Positions 49,642-61,921 of a DNA stretch of 64,000 nucleotides are shown one piece after another. The stretch comes from JBBSDP01 sp963754335 (GTDB lineage: Bacteria > Planctomycetota > Phycisphaerae > Tepidisphaerales > Tepidisphaeraceae), in contig CAVWFQ010000008.1 in assembly GCA_963754335.1 (NCBI GenBank), positions 310,001-374,000 of the forward strand, in the 5' to 3' direction. The translations under genes and the position numbers were made by a program. Each line of letters begins with the position of its first letter. The first letter of the stretch is position 1. Under the pieces are notes generated by a model that was not told where the DNA came from, made no database searches, and saw only the letters and a program-made list of their open reading frames with translations.

Positions 49642-51833
49642 CTATTTAAGAATCACGACCCAGTCATGATTGCACTTGTCGGGCGGCTGGATTGTCCACT
49701 GTCCAGATTCATCTGGCGAAACCGCCGCCGCGGGTGATTCGATCCCGGTGACCGGGTCAAAATAGGTCGCGGTGTAATGGGATTCTTTCTCCAGATGTTC
49801 CACGATGGCATCCATGGGCAACGGTGAATAAATGATCCGAACTTGTCCGGGAACGCCCGCCGCGTAGGGAACCTCGAAATTCTGTGCCGGCGCGGCGCTC
49901 CGCCGCCCCAGGGACCGCCGCCGAGAGCGGCGAGCACTTTGGCCGCGGGCCATTGGGCGTCGTCGAAATCGTTTTTTTCCCATCCGTCGGGCGCGGTTTG
50001 AAAGGTGCGCCAGTTCGCATCGGATGGGATCTTCACTTCACTTCGATCCTGAAATGTCACATTTAACGCGCAGATCAGGCCAGCCGGGTTTTGTTTGACG
50101 TCCGAGCTCATGTTTTCGGCGCGAACCGTCAGTACGTTTTTTCCCGGATGGAGCATCTTTTGGAGATTGCCGAAAGCGTGATGGTCTTTCCAGTCAGCGC
50201 CGGAGCCGATTTCCTGTCCGTTCAGAGAGGCCGTGTAGCGGTCGTCAGCGGTGATGACGAGCGTGGCATGTTCAACGGTATTGCCGGCGGGAATGTCGAA
50301 TGTCCGCCGGAAAAACCGGGCGGCGATCGGCGCGTCAACCGCCGGATTCCCTTCCGGGTACCAGATCCAACTGCTTCCTTCCAACGGTTCCTTTGCTCCG
50401 GTCGTCGCATAGGCGGCCCATTCGGGGTGAGGCGAAAATTTTTCGATCGGAAGCGTCCGCAGCAACTTCGCGGCGAGGCCGACTTGAGTGGATCCCGGCA
50501 GGTTCATCGCTTCGTCCCAGGGGATGGGGCCGTAGCTGCCGCCCCAGGGGGAATTGCCGTACGGCTTGTCTTTCTGGTTGAGCTGCCAGATGCCGTTCGC
50601 GCCGTACGTGAATCCCGCCGCGCCTGACAAATAAGTGGCCCAGCACATGAGCCGCGGAATCTCGGCCGGCGTTCGTCCGAGAAGCGCCTCGTAGGCGACT
50701 TCGCCGTCCACGACCGGCATGGGCGGCTCGGCCGCGTACGAGGCGCGGATCGTCGAGACCGTCGGCGCGAGTACTTCGCGCATCCCGTGGCCCGTTTGCA
50801 GAAAGTCGAAATCGAAGATGCTCTGGTCTTTGAACAACAGTCGCGCGCTCAGCGGAGCTATGCCGGTCGGATGCGCGGTGAGCGGACGCGAAAATGCATT
50901 GATGGTGCGAAAATATTTGAAGATCTCTTCCCATTGCGCTGTCTGCTTTTCTCCGCCGCCCGGAAATCCGGGCGCCAGATAAAACGGGAGATTGAGTTCG
51001 CCGGCCTCGCAGAAGACGACCGGCAGCGCGCCCCATCGCGCTTGGACATATCGAAGATGCTGCTTCATCTTCTCCACGCCGAGCCATGGCAGGTGATAGC
51101 CCCACGCCCCGACGATGCACGGCACGATGCCGTGATCGGCAAGATAAAAGATCTTCTTGTCGGCGGCGTCGAAATACTGCGGTCGGATGGCCCGATATTT
51201 TTCTTCCCACGCGAATCCGGTTTCGTTGGCCGATCGCGGATCAAACGCCGGCTGATCGGGATAGAGTCCCGCGACAATCTGCACGACGTTGAATCCCTTG
51301 GCCAGACGATCGGTTGCCAGTTTGGCAAATTCATCGGGCCAGCTCAGGCGGGTGCTGAGCCCCATCCACCACGTGTCGCCGAGCCAAAGGAATGGCGTGC
51401 CGTCGGCCTGCTCGAAATGCCGATGATCCGCCGCGATCTTGAGCGGGCCGTGCTTATAGAGCGGATTGTCTCCTGAATATGCGGCAATGCGCACGACGCC
51501 TTCGACGCCATTCAGTCCTTTGTCCGATGCGTCGGAGCATTCGGTTTTGAAATGGTGCTCTCCAACCTTGCCGGAGGCGTAACGCACTTTCCAAATTTTC
51601 TCCCCATCCCAGAACGCGGGAACACGGAAGGATGCGCCGGTTGGATCGGTAAAAACCACGTCAAGTGTGACGTCGTTAAACGGATCGGCGTGCGGATTTT
51701 CAGCGGTGAACGTGATTTCGGCGATCTGATTCGCCCCAGCAGTCGATCCGCCGCTCTCTGCGAAATTTGCACGTCCTGACTGGGTCAGGAACAAAACTGC
51801 AATTGCAATCGCGATCGCTTTTCCGAATTTCAT
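49642..51833 (-). CDS. DUF5060/DUF4038 glycoside-hydrolase-like secreted protein, one frameshift
   Basis: ATG 51833 has GGAGG eight bases upstream; signal peptide AIAIAIAVLFLTQSGRA. DUF5060 follows (NPHADPFNDVTLDVVFTDP; KVRYASGKVGEHHFKTECSD), then the DUF4038 barrel (HFEQADGTPFLWLGDTWWMGL; ADHGIVPCIVGAWGYHLPWL; WGALPVVFCEAGELNLPFY) and a beta-sandwich (VLTVRAENMSSDVKQNPAGLICALNVTF). Family relatives act on plant-type or algal polysaccharides. The frame changes near 49892 (GGGAP / APAQNFEVPYAAG), repaired by one base in the CGCGCC tract; the last ~80 residues are then in frame to a stop at 49642. Confidence 0.82.
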
Positions 51834-51996
51834 CGAAATGCCTCCGTCTGTATCCGATCCGGGGAATTCAGCGCCGCCAGCGCCTCCCGCAAGCATAAGC
51901 CAATCCCGCGTCAGAGTGTAACGCCCGCCGAAGCGTCGCTGCCGAAGCGTCGCGTAGACGACGATTGTCCGTTGGGATAAACTCCGTTCATTTGCC

Positions 51997-52068
51997 GCCG
52001 CGATAGCTCAATGGCAGAGCACTGGTTTTGTAAACCAGCGGTTGTCGGTTCAAGTCCGACTCGCGGCT
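51997..52068 (+). tRNA. tRNA-Thr(TGT)
   Basis: A 72-base cloverleaf: acceptor GCCGCGA/TCGCGGC, D arm GCTC-AATGGCA-GAGC, anticodon arm CTGGT-TTTGTAA-ACCAG with anticodon TGT, T arm GTCGG-TTCAAGT-CCGAC, discriminator T. No CCA is encoded. Confidence 0.97.
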
Positions 52069-52624
52069 TTCACTTCGGATACGGCAGGGGAGCCAAGCGT
52101 TCGTTTTCGCTGGCTTGGCGATGGGATGGGGAATGGCCAAAACCGATAGCGCATCATCAGGATGGGCCATTCTGAATGGTCGCTGCGATCGTCGATGATC
52201 TGCCGAATCTCCGCAAGGTCGTCGGAAACGCGCTCGGGCTGCGCTCCTTGGACAATGGCTTCTGCGAACGCCGTTAGCCGGCTTGCCATCTCGATCAGGA
52301 ACCCGCGCTGCGCCGGGATAGCCCGTAGAAGCCGCGAAGGTTTAGAAGCCGGTTTGTGATCTGCTCGACGATGGCGTTTGCCTGCGCCGCAATTTCCTGG
52401 CGCGTCCCGGGTTCGTCGTCGCCGAAGTTGAGCCAGTTCGTGGCGGCCGCAAGCATTTCGTGGCCCAGTTTCTGAATTGTGCAAACCGCATTGGAGCGGC
52501 GCCATTTTCCCCCCATCAGCGGACGCAGCGCGCGACGCCGCCAAGGCGATGCCGCCCACATCGGAGCGGCCGCCATGGCCAATGCCAGCAGCACACACAT
52601 TTGCTCGCCAATCGGCAATTTCAT
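52050..52624 (-). CDS. Small secreted protein of unknown function, frameshifted
   Basis: The start ATG 52624 gives a signal peptide (MCVLLALAMAAAPMWAASP, preceded by MKLPIGEQ), then an amphipathic helical region (MLAAATNWLNFGDDEPGTRQ; ANAIVEQITNRLLNLRGFYG). The frame changes near 52317 and continues AIPAQRGFLIEMASRLTAFAEAIVQGA and DDLAEIRQIIDDRSDHSEWP. The ORF ends at 52050, inside the tRNA-Thr gene on the other strand, so its true end may be earlier. I do not recognise the family. Confidence 0.5.
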
Positions 52625-52698
52625 AATCGTGGATTTTCGTCCGGGTCTCAGTACAGTACGGCGGATTTTGCACCAGTAGCGAACGGAATCAACTTAGA

Positions 52699-56656
<3,958 letters not shown>

Positions 56657-56679
56657 TGAGCAATGTCCGGTGGGAATGC

Positions 56680-57516
56680 TCAGGTGTTGAGAACTTCAAG
56701 CAACTCGCGAATCTGACCGGTCTGCGGATCATCCGGGTTGGTCTTCAGATAACGATCCAGCCAGATCGACGCCGGCTGCGACAGACCGCACCGGGCCAGG
56801 ACCAGGCCCAGATCGCGCTGCAGGTGGCTTTGTTCCGGCCAGAGCAGCATCTCCAGTTCGAGCACGGCGGCCACGTCGTTGTAATGCCCGCCGCTGCCGA
56901 AGATATTGAGCAGGTTTTGCAGCATGCGCGTCAGCCAGTGGCGGTTTGACGCCGGCCGCAGCAGGTCCTGCGACCATTCGACTTCGCTGCCAAACATTTC
57001 CTGCATCCGCTCATGTGTTTCGTCTGCCGTAAGGATTCGCCCCTTGGCAAACGGATCGATCAGCATCTGCTGTCCATCCACTTCCATCCCCACCATGAAA
57101 TGGCCCGGGAGACCGATTCCCCACGCCCGCAGCCCAAGCCGCTCGGCGACGATCTTATAAACCATGCTGAGCGTAATCGGCAGTCCTTTTTTACGCTCCA
57201 ACACCGCCGGGAGGTAGCTGTTGAGCGGGTTGTAATAATCTTCGTTGTCCCCGCAGAATCCCTGTTCTTCAAAAAGGAATTCATGCAGGTGCGCCAGCAG
57301 CGCCTGCGATTGCTGGCCGCGAACGCGCGATCGCACGGTATCGGCATACCCCTGCAGAATGGCATCCACCGCAGCCGGATCGACTTCTTCCATCTGATGC
57401 GCCGCAATGGCCACGGCACCCTGCAAGAGGGTGTCCGGAGAGTCAAGCGCCGCAAGCTGGCGAGACATCAATTGAAAAGATTTGGAAGAGCAGCAGAGCG
57501 GCAACGTGGGCTTCAT
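56680..57516 (-). CDS. SirB1-family protein (transglutaminase-like fold with TPR)
   Basis: The SirB1 core is EQGFCGDNEDYYNPLNSYLPAVLERKKG-type sequence (Cys replaced/kept at FCGD), LPITLSMVYKIVAERLGLRAWGIGLPGHFMVGM with the His, and LIDPFAKGRIL with the Asp. The C-terminal part has TPR-like helices (RDLGLVLARCGLSQPASIWLDRYL). I start at ATG 57516, with GGAG six bases upstream. Family members are cytoplasmic; the function is not settled. It is convergent with carB. Confidence 0.82.
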   Translation of the reverse strand: MKPTLPLCCSSKSFQLMSRQLAALDSPDTLLQGAVAIAAHQMEEVDPAAVDAILQGYADTVRSRVRGQQSQALLAHLHEFLFEEQGFCGDNEDYYNPLNSYLPAVLERKKGLPITLSMVYKIVAERLGLRAWGIGLPGHFMVGMEVDGQQMLIDPFAKGRILTADETHERMQEMFGSEVEWSQDLLRPASNRHWLTRMLQNLLNIFGSGGHYNDVAAVLELEMLLWPEQSHLQRDLGLVLARCGLSQPASIWLDRYLKTNPDDPQTGQIRELLEVLNT

Positions 57517-57767
57517 AAAGATCTCCACTGGAGCGACACTTTTGAGTATCGTCCATTGCTCCTTCCTTCATGCACATTCTATGCCGCGCGGGTGAGTGAT
57601 TCTGAGGCGTTGCGTTCATATCTCGTTGGGGGCATACATCTACCTCCCCCATTTACTTGACACCCCTTGGCTTGCCGATAAAGTTAAGGATTCGACCCAA
57701 CGCGGCGGAGATTTCGGCGATCGGTAACCGGGCACCAAGATTAACCCGCCTTCGGACGAGAGAGAAA
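57517..57767. other. Intergenic region between SirB1 gene and tRNA-Asn array
   Basis: No gene is visible in this stretch on either strand; open frames here are short and lack start signals. It must hold the SirB1 promoter and that of the tRNA locus, but I see no clear consensus boxes. Confidence 0.4.
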
Positions 57768-57821
57768 TTCGACAGTAGCTCAATGGTGAAGTCCCGACCC
57801 GTCGGGATTAACCGGCTGTCG
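57768..57821 (+). pseudogene. Truncated tRNA-Asn-like sequence lacking the T arm
   Basis: TTCGACAGTAGCTCAATGGT (57768-57787) copies the first 20 bases of the tRNA-Asn region with one change. It then runs into GAAGTCCCGACCCGTCGGGA and TTAACCGGCTG (57808-57818), the same junction element that ends each unit of the array. CGACAG (57770-57775) can pair with CTGTCG (57816-57821), so an acceptor-like stem is kept although the bases differ from the intact gene. Confidence 0.55.
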
Positions 57822-57841
57822 TGTGAAAGCGTTGGAAAAAT

Positions 57842-57913
57842 TCGGCAGTAGCTCAATGGTAGAGCAGCCGGCTGTTAACCGGCTGGTTGTAGGTTCGAGT
57901 CCTACCTGCCGAG
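57842..57913 (+). tRNA. tRNA-Asn(GTT)
   Basis: A 72-base cloverleaf: acceptor TCGGCAG/CTGCCGA, D arm GCTC-AATGGTA-GAGC, anticodon arm GCCGG-CTGTTAA-CCGGC with anticodon GTT, T arm GTAGG-TTCGAGT-CCTAC, discriminator G. No CCA is encoded. It is the only complete copy at the head of the tandem array. Confidence 0.97.
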
Positions 57914-57943
57914 CTTGGAAAGCTCGGATCGCGGTCCTTTTTT
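57909..57943 (+). terminator. Hairpin plus T-run overlapping the tRNA-Asn 3' end and GIY-YIG start
   Basis: CCGAGCTT (57909-57916) pairs with AAGCTCGG (57920-57927), loop GGA; TTTTTT follows at 57938-57943. The left arm uses acceptor-stem bases of the tRNA. The structure recurs in all units; in unit 4 an added T keeps the palindrome. The gap to the T-run is ten bases, so this is a possible attenuator rather than a standard terminator. Confidence 0.4.
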
Positions 57944-58184
57944 CGTGTACATCCTCGAAAACCCCAAAGGGCGTTTTTACATTGGTTCCAGTGACGACGT
58001 CGATCGGCGGGTGTTGGAGCACAACGACACAAAAGGATCAGTCACTTTCACCCACAAGAACGGTCCCTGGAAGCTCGTTTGGCGAGAAGGACATCCCACC
58101 CGTGCATCCGCCGTTGCCCGAGAACGGCAGATCAAGTCGATGAAATCCTCGCGATGGATTCGCGAAAACCTGCTCAATGGTTGA
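57915..58184 (+). CDS. GIY-YIG endonuclease domain protein, unit 1
   Basis: An 89-residue single-domain protein. GIY is FVYILENPKG, YIG is RFYIGSS, the catalytic Arg is in DVDRRVLEHN, and the Glu in AVARERQIKSMKS, so all key residues of the SLX1/UvrC-type nuclease fold are present. The frame begins at TTG 57915, one base after the tRNA-Asn gene; GTG 57945 is another possible start directly at the domain. No ribosome site is clear. The last codons (CTG CTC AAT GGT TGA) copy the tRNA D-arm sequence GCTCAATGGT. Confidence 0.82.
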   Translation: MESSDRGPFFVYILENPKGRFYIGSSDDVDRRVLEHNDTKGSVTFTHKNGPWKLVWREGHPTRASAVARERQIKSMKSSRWIRENLLNG

Positions 58185-58241
58185 GTCCCGATTCATCGGG
58201 ATTAACCGGCTGGTTGTAGGTTCGAGTCCTACCTGCCGAGC

Positions 58242-58511
58242 TTGGAAAGCTCGGATCGCGGTCCTTTTTTCGTGTACATCCTCGAAAACCCCAAAGGGCG
58301 TTTTTACATTGGTTCCAGTGACGACGTCGATCGGCGGGTGTTGGAGCACAACGACACAAAAGGATCAGTCACTTTCACCCACAAGAACGGTCCCTGGAAG
58401 CTCGTTTGGCGAGAAGGACATCCCACCCGTGCATCCGCCGTTGCCCGAGAACGGCAGATCAAGTCGATGAAATCCTCGCGATGGATTCGCGAAAACCTGC
58501 TCAATGGTTGA
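58242..58511 (+). CDS. GIY-YIG endonuclease domain protein, unit 2
   Basis: The protein is identical to that of unit 1 over all 89 residues. Upstream it has only the tRNA-Asn 3' half joined to the tail of unit 1 in place of a complete tRNA. Identity suggests a very recent duplication or gene conversion. Confidence 0.82.
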   Translation: MESSDRGPFFVYILENPKGRFYIGSSDDVDRRVLEHNDTKGSVTFTHKNGPWKLVWREGHPTRASAVARERQIKSMKSSRWIRENLLNG

Positions 58512-58568
58512 GTCCCGATTCATCGGGATTAACCGGCTGGTTGTAGGTTCGAGTCCTACCTGCCGAGC

Positions 58569-58838
58569 TTGGAAAGCTCGGATCGCGGTCCTTTTTTCGT
58601 GTACATCCTCGAAAACCCCAAAGGGCGTTTTTACATTGGTTCCAGTGACGACGTCGATCGGCGGGTGTTGGAGCACAACGACACAAAAGGATCAGTCACT
58701 TTCACCCACAAGAACGGTCCCTGGAAGCTCGTTTGGCGAGAAGGACATCCCACCCGTGCATCCGCCGTTGCCCGAGAACGGCAGATCAAGTCGATGAAAT
58801 CCTCGCGATGGATTCGCGAAAACCTGCTCAATGGTTGA
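58569..58838 (+). CDS. GIY-YIG endonuclease domain protein, unit 3
   Basis: Identical in protein sequence to units 1 and 2, again preceded by the tRNA-Asn 3' half. All catalytic residues (Tyr, Tyr, Arg, Glu) are kept. Confidence 0.82.
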   Translation: MESSDRGPFFVYILENPKGRFYIGSSDDVDRRVLEHNDTKGSVTFTHKNGPWKLVWREGHPTRASAVARERQIKSMKSSRWIRENLLNG

Positions 58839-58896
58839 GTCCCGATTCATCGGGATTAACCGGCTGGTTGTAGGTTCGAGTCCTATCTGCCGAGCT

Positions 58897-59187
58897 TTGG
58901 AAAGCTCGGATCGCGGTCCCTTTTTCGTGTACATCATCGAAAACCCTAAAGGGCGTTTTTATATTGGTTCCAGCGACGACGTCGATCGGCGCGTGCTGGA
59001 GCACAACGATACAAAGGGATCAGTCACTTTCACCCACGAGAACGGTCCGTGGACGCTCGTTTGGCGAGAAGTGCACGCCAGTCCTTCATCCGCCGTGGCG
59101 CGGGAGCGACAGATCAAGTCGATGAAGTCATCCCAGTGGATTCGCAAAACCTTTCTCAATGGTGGAATCCCGATTCGTCGGGATTAA
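58897..59187 (+). CDS. GIY-YIG endonuclease domain protein, unit 4 (diverged)
   Basis: The domain is FVYIIENPKGRFYIGSSDDV, DRRVLEHN and VARERQIKSMKS, with changes such as WTLVWREVHASPSS in place of WKLVWREGHPTRAS. The extra T in the hairpin puts it in frame with an upstream ATG-like start at 58831 that would read through the tRNA half. The stop after LNG is changed to Gly, extending the protein by seven residues (GIPIRRD). Substitutions are mostly third-base, suggesting past selection on the protein. Confidence 0.8.
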   Translation: MESSDRGPFFVYIIENPKGRFYIGSSDDVDRRVLEHNDTKGSVTFTHENGPWTLVWREVHASPSSAVARERQIKSMKSSQWIRKTFLNGGIPIRRD

Positions 59188-59383
59188 CCGGCTGCTGGAC
59201 TTCGGGTAGACCCAGGGCCTTGGCAAGCCGTTGCCATCCCCACAATGGCTCGCCGCACCCAGGGCCTGTTGGCGCCTGAGCGACAATTTCATTGCGTCTG
59301 TTCAAAGGAGTATGATCGTCTCCACGGAGTTCAAAATTGTTTTTTAACGCCGTGCGTCTGGTCATCCCCAAGGGAGGGCACCT

Positions 59384-60328
59384 GTGGAACGGCTTTCGCT
59401 GAAGCGGCCACCAAATCCGATTTTTGACGCCGTCGCATTGGCCCCGCCCAACCTCGTCGGCTACAGCTATTTTGACGCCGGTGCCGTCGCTGCGTTCAAG
59501 CCTCAGCAGCGGGGATTTGACTCGACTAATGCGACGTGGCTCGCCGATGCAGCCCTCCTGGCCTACGCGCAGCCTGACTTCGCGTGGCCTCAATTCCAAA
59601 AAGCGTCGTTGGTGCCAGGAAAGTTTTTCAGTGGCGCCAGTACCCAAGTCTACGCCGCGCTGACGGACACATTTGTTGTCGTCGCCTTCCGCGGCACCGA
59701 GGTTCGAGACGTAAGAGATTTTCTTATTGACGCCGTCGTAACCGACGCCGAGTTCGTCCCCGCGACTTGGGCCGGCGGGGGCAAAGTCCACCAAGGGTTT
59801 CAGGATGGTCTCGATGAGGTGTGGACACTCCCGCAAGGAGGCGGTCTGGGCGCCTTCTTGCAAAGCGTAGAAACTGGTCCGCAAGGGCCTCGTGTGATAT
59901 GGTTTACCGGTCACAGCCTTGGTGCGGCATTAGCGACGCTTGCAGCGGGTCGGTTTGCAGCGGCGAACGATGGTGCCTCACCTTGCTATCTGTACACATA
60001 CGCGTCGCCGCGTGTGGGAGATGTAAATTTCGCGACGGCATTCCCGCTTAAAAATGTCTGTCGTTTCGTCCACGACAACGATGCCGTGCCGCGACTGCCG
60101 CCTCCCAATCTGGGATTCAAGCATGTCGGTGATCCATGGTGGATAGACGGTGACGGCAACCTCGTTCCTGGAGCGGGTTGGTTGACCGCTCCTGGCGAGA
60201 CGCTCCATGGTGCCGATTTGGATTTGGTAGGAGCAATCAAGCTCAATCTGATTGATCATGCACCTATCTATTACGCGACTTACATCTGGAATGCGTTTGC
60301 GGCGTCCGTTGGCAATCCGCAGCAATGA
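59384..60328 (+). CDS. Class 3 lipase-like alpha/beta hydrolase
   Basis: GTG 59384 follows GGGAGG at a good distance. The nucleophile elbow is VIWFTGHSLGAALATLAAGRFA with Ser in GHSLG; FVVVAFRGTEVRDVRDFLID is the oxyanion-loop region; the Asp and His candidates are in FVHDNDAVPRLPP and LIDHAPIYYATYIW. This matches Lipase_3 proteins. No signal peptide is visible. Its stop overlaps the next start (ATGA), so it is co-translated with the metallophosphoesterase gene. Confidence 0.85.
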   Translation: MERLSLKRPPNPIFDAVALAPPNLVGYSYFDAGAVAAFKPQQRGFDSTNATWLADAALLAYAQPDFAWPQFQKASLVPGKFFSGASTQVYAALTDTFVVVAFRGTEVRDVRDFLIDAVVTDAEFVPATWAGGGKVHQGFQDGLDEVWTLPQGGGLGAFLQSVETGPQGPRVIWFTGHSLGAALATLAAGRFAAANDGASPCYLYTYASPRVGDVNFATAFPLKNVCRFVHDNDAVPRLPPPNLGFKHVGDPWWIDGDGNLVPGAGWLTAPGETLHGADLDLVGAIKLNLIDHAPIYYATYIWNAFAASVGNPQQ

Positions 60329-61754
60329 TTGCGGCTCTGAAAACAAGAGCGGGATTGGTTCTCATGAATCCATTCGTCAACGTCCGTGACCCGATGCTTT
60401 CCGTTTGGCAGTCCGCGGTCTCAAAAGTTGTGTCGCAAACTGAAGGACTGACCGGCCCCCCGAGCAATGCTCATCCGTTCATCGCCGCAACGAATGCGAT
60501 GGTCGCGGCGGCCGAGGATAAGTTGCAAAGCAGTAAGGGCACCGTGTCGCCGGCCCTAGACGTCGCCAATGCTGTGGCCAGCCTTTCGCGGTCTGATCTG
60601 GCCGCGGGCGTTCCAACTTCATCTCCAGGTCAACCTTCCGCCGCGTTCACAGGGCGCCGACGATCGTTCCCTTGGATTGCGCCAAAACGGCGTTCCAAAT
60701 CGCCCAAGCCCGTCTGGTCGGCGACACTGCAAAGGCCCAAGCGCTTCAACAGGCGTTTGATTTCGGAAGTTGCGACGCGCGCTGGATGGAATGCGTCACC
60801 GAATATTTGGCCAACGCGGGGCGCTTGGGGCAGTCCGCGATTCCTTATCGGAAGTGGAATAGTCTTAGCGATTTTGTCATTGACGGAGTTCTCCCTGACA
60901 AGGCGACGATCGGTATCGTCGGCGATTGGGGAACCGGAGGCCCGCGCGCCGCAACGGTCCTGCAGCAGATCGCCGCGCAGGCGCCTGATATCTTCATCCA
61001 CCTGGGGGATATTTATTATTCTGGCAGCGCGGAGGAGACCCAGGAAAACTTTCAGGCAGTCTGTGATCAGATCCTTCCGACAAAGACACGGCGGTTCACC
61101 CTTGCAGGCAACCACGACATGTACAGCGGCGGTGCACCGTATTACGCCCTTCTTGATAAGATCGGCCAGCCCGCAAGTTTCTTCTGCCTTCGCAATGCCA
61201 ATTGGCAGCTGCTAGCCATGGATACCGGATACAACGACTTTAACCCTCTGAATGTCAATCAGGCGATCACGTCCCTGCGTCAAGACGCGGTTACAGACGA
61301 AGCGGCCTGGCATCTCGACAAGATTCAGAACAGCGGTGGTCGCAAAAACATCGTGATGTCTCACCATCAGCTCTTTTCCGCGACCGCTATTTGCGGGAAA
61401 GCGGTTAACGGAAAGCTCTTGAATCAGTTGGGTGGAGTCCTAAATCAAATCGCACTTTGGGTGTGGGGCCACGAGCACAGCCATATTATCTTCAACCCCT
61501 ACAGCGGGCTGACCCGGGGCCGGTGCATCGGTGCCAGCGCCATCCCGGTGCCGACTGACGACCCCTCCCAGGATCCATACCGCTCCACCGTGCCCAACGC
61601 ACCGACGTTTTCAGGAGTACGTCTCGGAAAAGATGCTACGGGTAGGCTTTATAGCCTTGGCTACGCAATTCTTAAGCTCGACGGAGCAAACGCCACACTG
61701 AATCACTATGACTACGCCACTCAGGCACCAATTCTGTCGGAGGCGATTTCGTAG
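60325..61754 (+). CDS. Metallophosphoesterase (calcineurin-like), one frameshift
   Basis: The metal-binding motifs are in order: GIVGDWGTGG, DIFIHLGDIYYSG, FTLAGNHDMYSG, IVMSHHQLFS, and WVWGHEHSHIIF. The N-terminal ~100 residues (NPFVNVRDPMLSVWQSAVSK onward) are a helical region without known domain. The frame changes near 60605, joining SRSDLAAG to RSNFISRSTFRRVHRAP. The joined length is about 476 residues. Paired with the lipase gene, it could act on a phospholipid or its product, which is only an inference. Confidence 0.82.
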
Positions 61755-61921
61755 GTGATTCAGATCAATCACGCCCGTCATCGATCAAGGTTGGATTGGT
61801 GAGAGTGATTTGTCCTACGAATTCTCAAAGGCGTTTGCGGCTACTCTCAATTCGGGGCTCGCGCACGGACAATCTGGCCACGGCCCGGATGAAAATCTAG
61901 GCCAGCCCTGATGTTTGGAGG

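Larger units (their letters stand above)
57875..59183 (+). repeat. Tandem array: four units of tRNA-Asn 3' half plus GIY-YIG gene
   Basis: Units start at the sequence TTAACCGGCTG: 57875-58201, 58202-58528, 58529-58855 (327 bases each) and 58856-59183 (328 bases, diverged). The same 11 bases recur at 59184-59194 as the right border. Units 1-3 encode identical proteins. Each unit holds the last 39 bases of tRNA-Asn, a GIY-YIG gene, and a tail with the hairpin TCCCGATTCATCGGGA. Unit 4 has many substitutions and one extra T, so it is the oldest copy. Confidence 0.93.

Noticed and set aside
57780..58940. Minus-strand ORFs containing QVGLEPTTSRL
   Set aside because: This string is the reverse-strand translation of the tRNA-Asn T arm and anticodon arm, a known source of false protein annotations; no start signals are present.
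57875..59183. CRISPR array
   Set aside because: Units are 327-328 bases with a coding gene in each; there are no short direct repeats with unique spacers and no cas genes.
59188..59383. Integrase or attachment site beyond the tRNA array
   Set aside because: No integrase gene or second direct repeat of the tRNA end was found in the right part of the window apart from the array itself.
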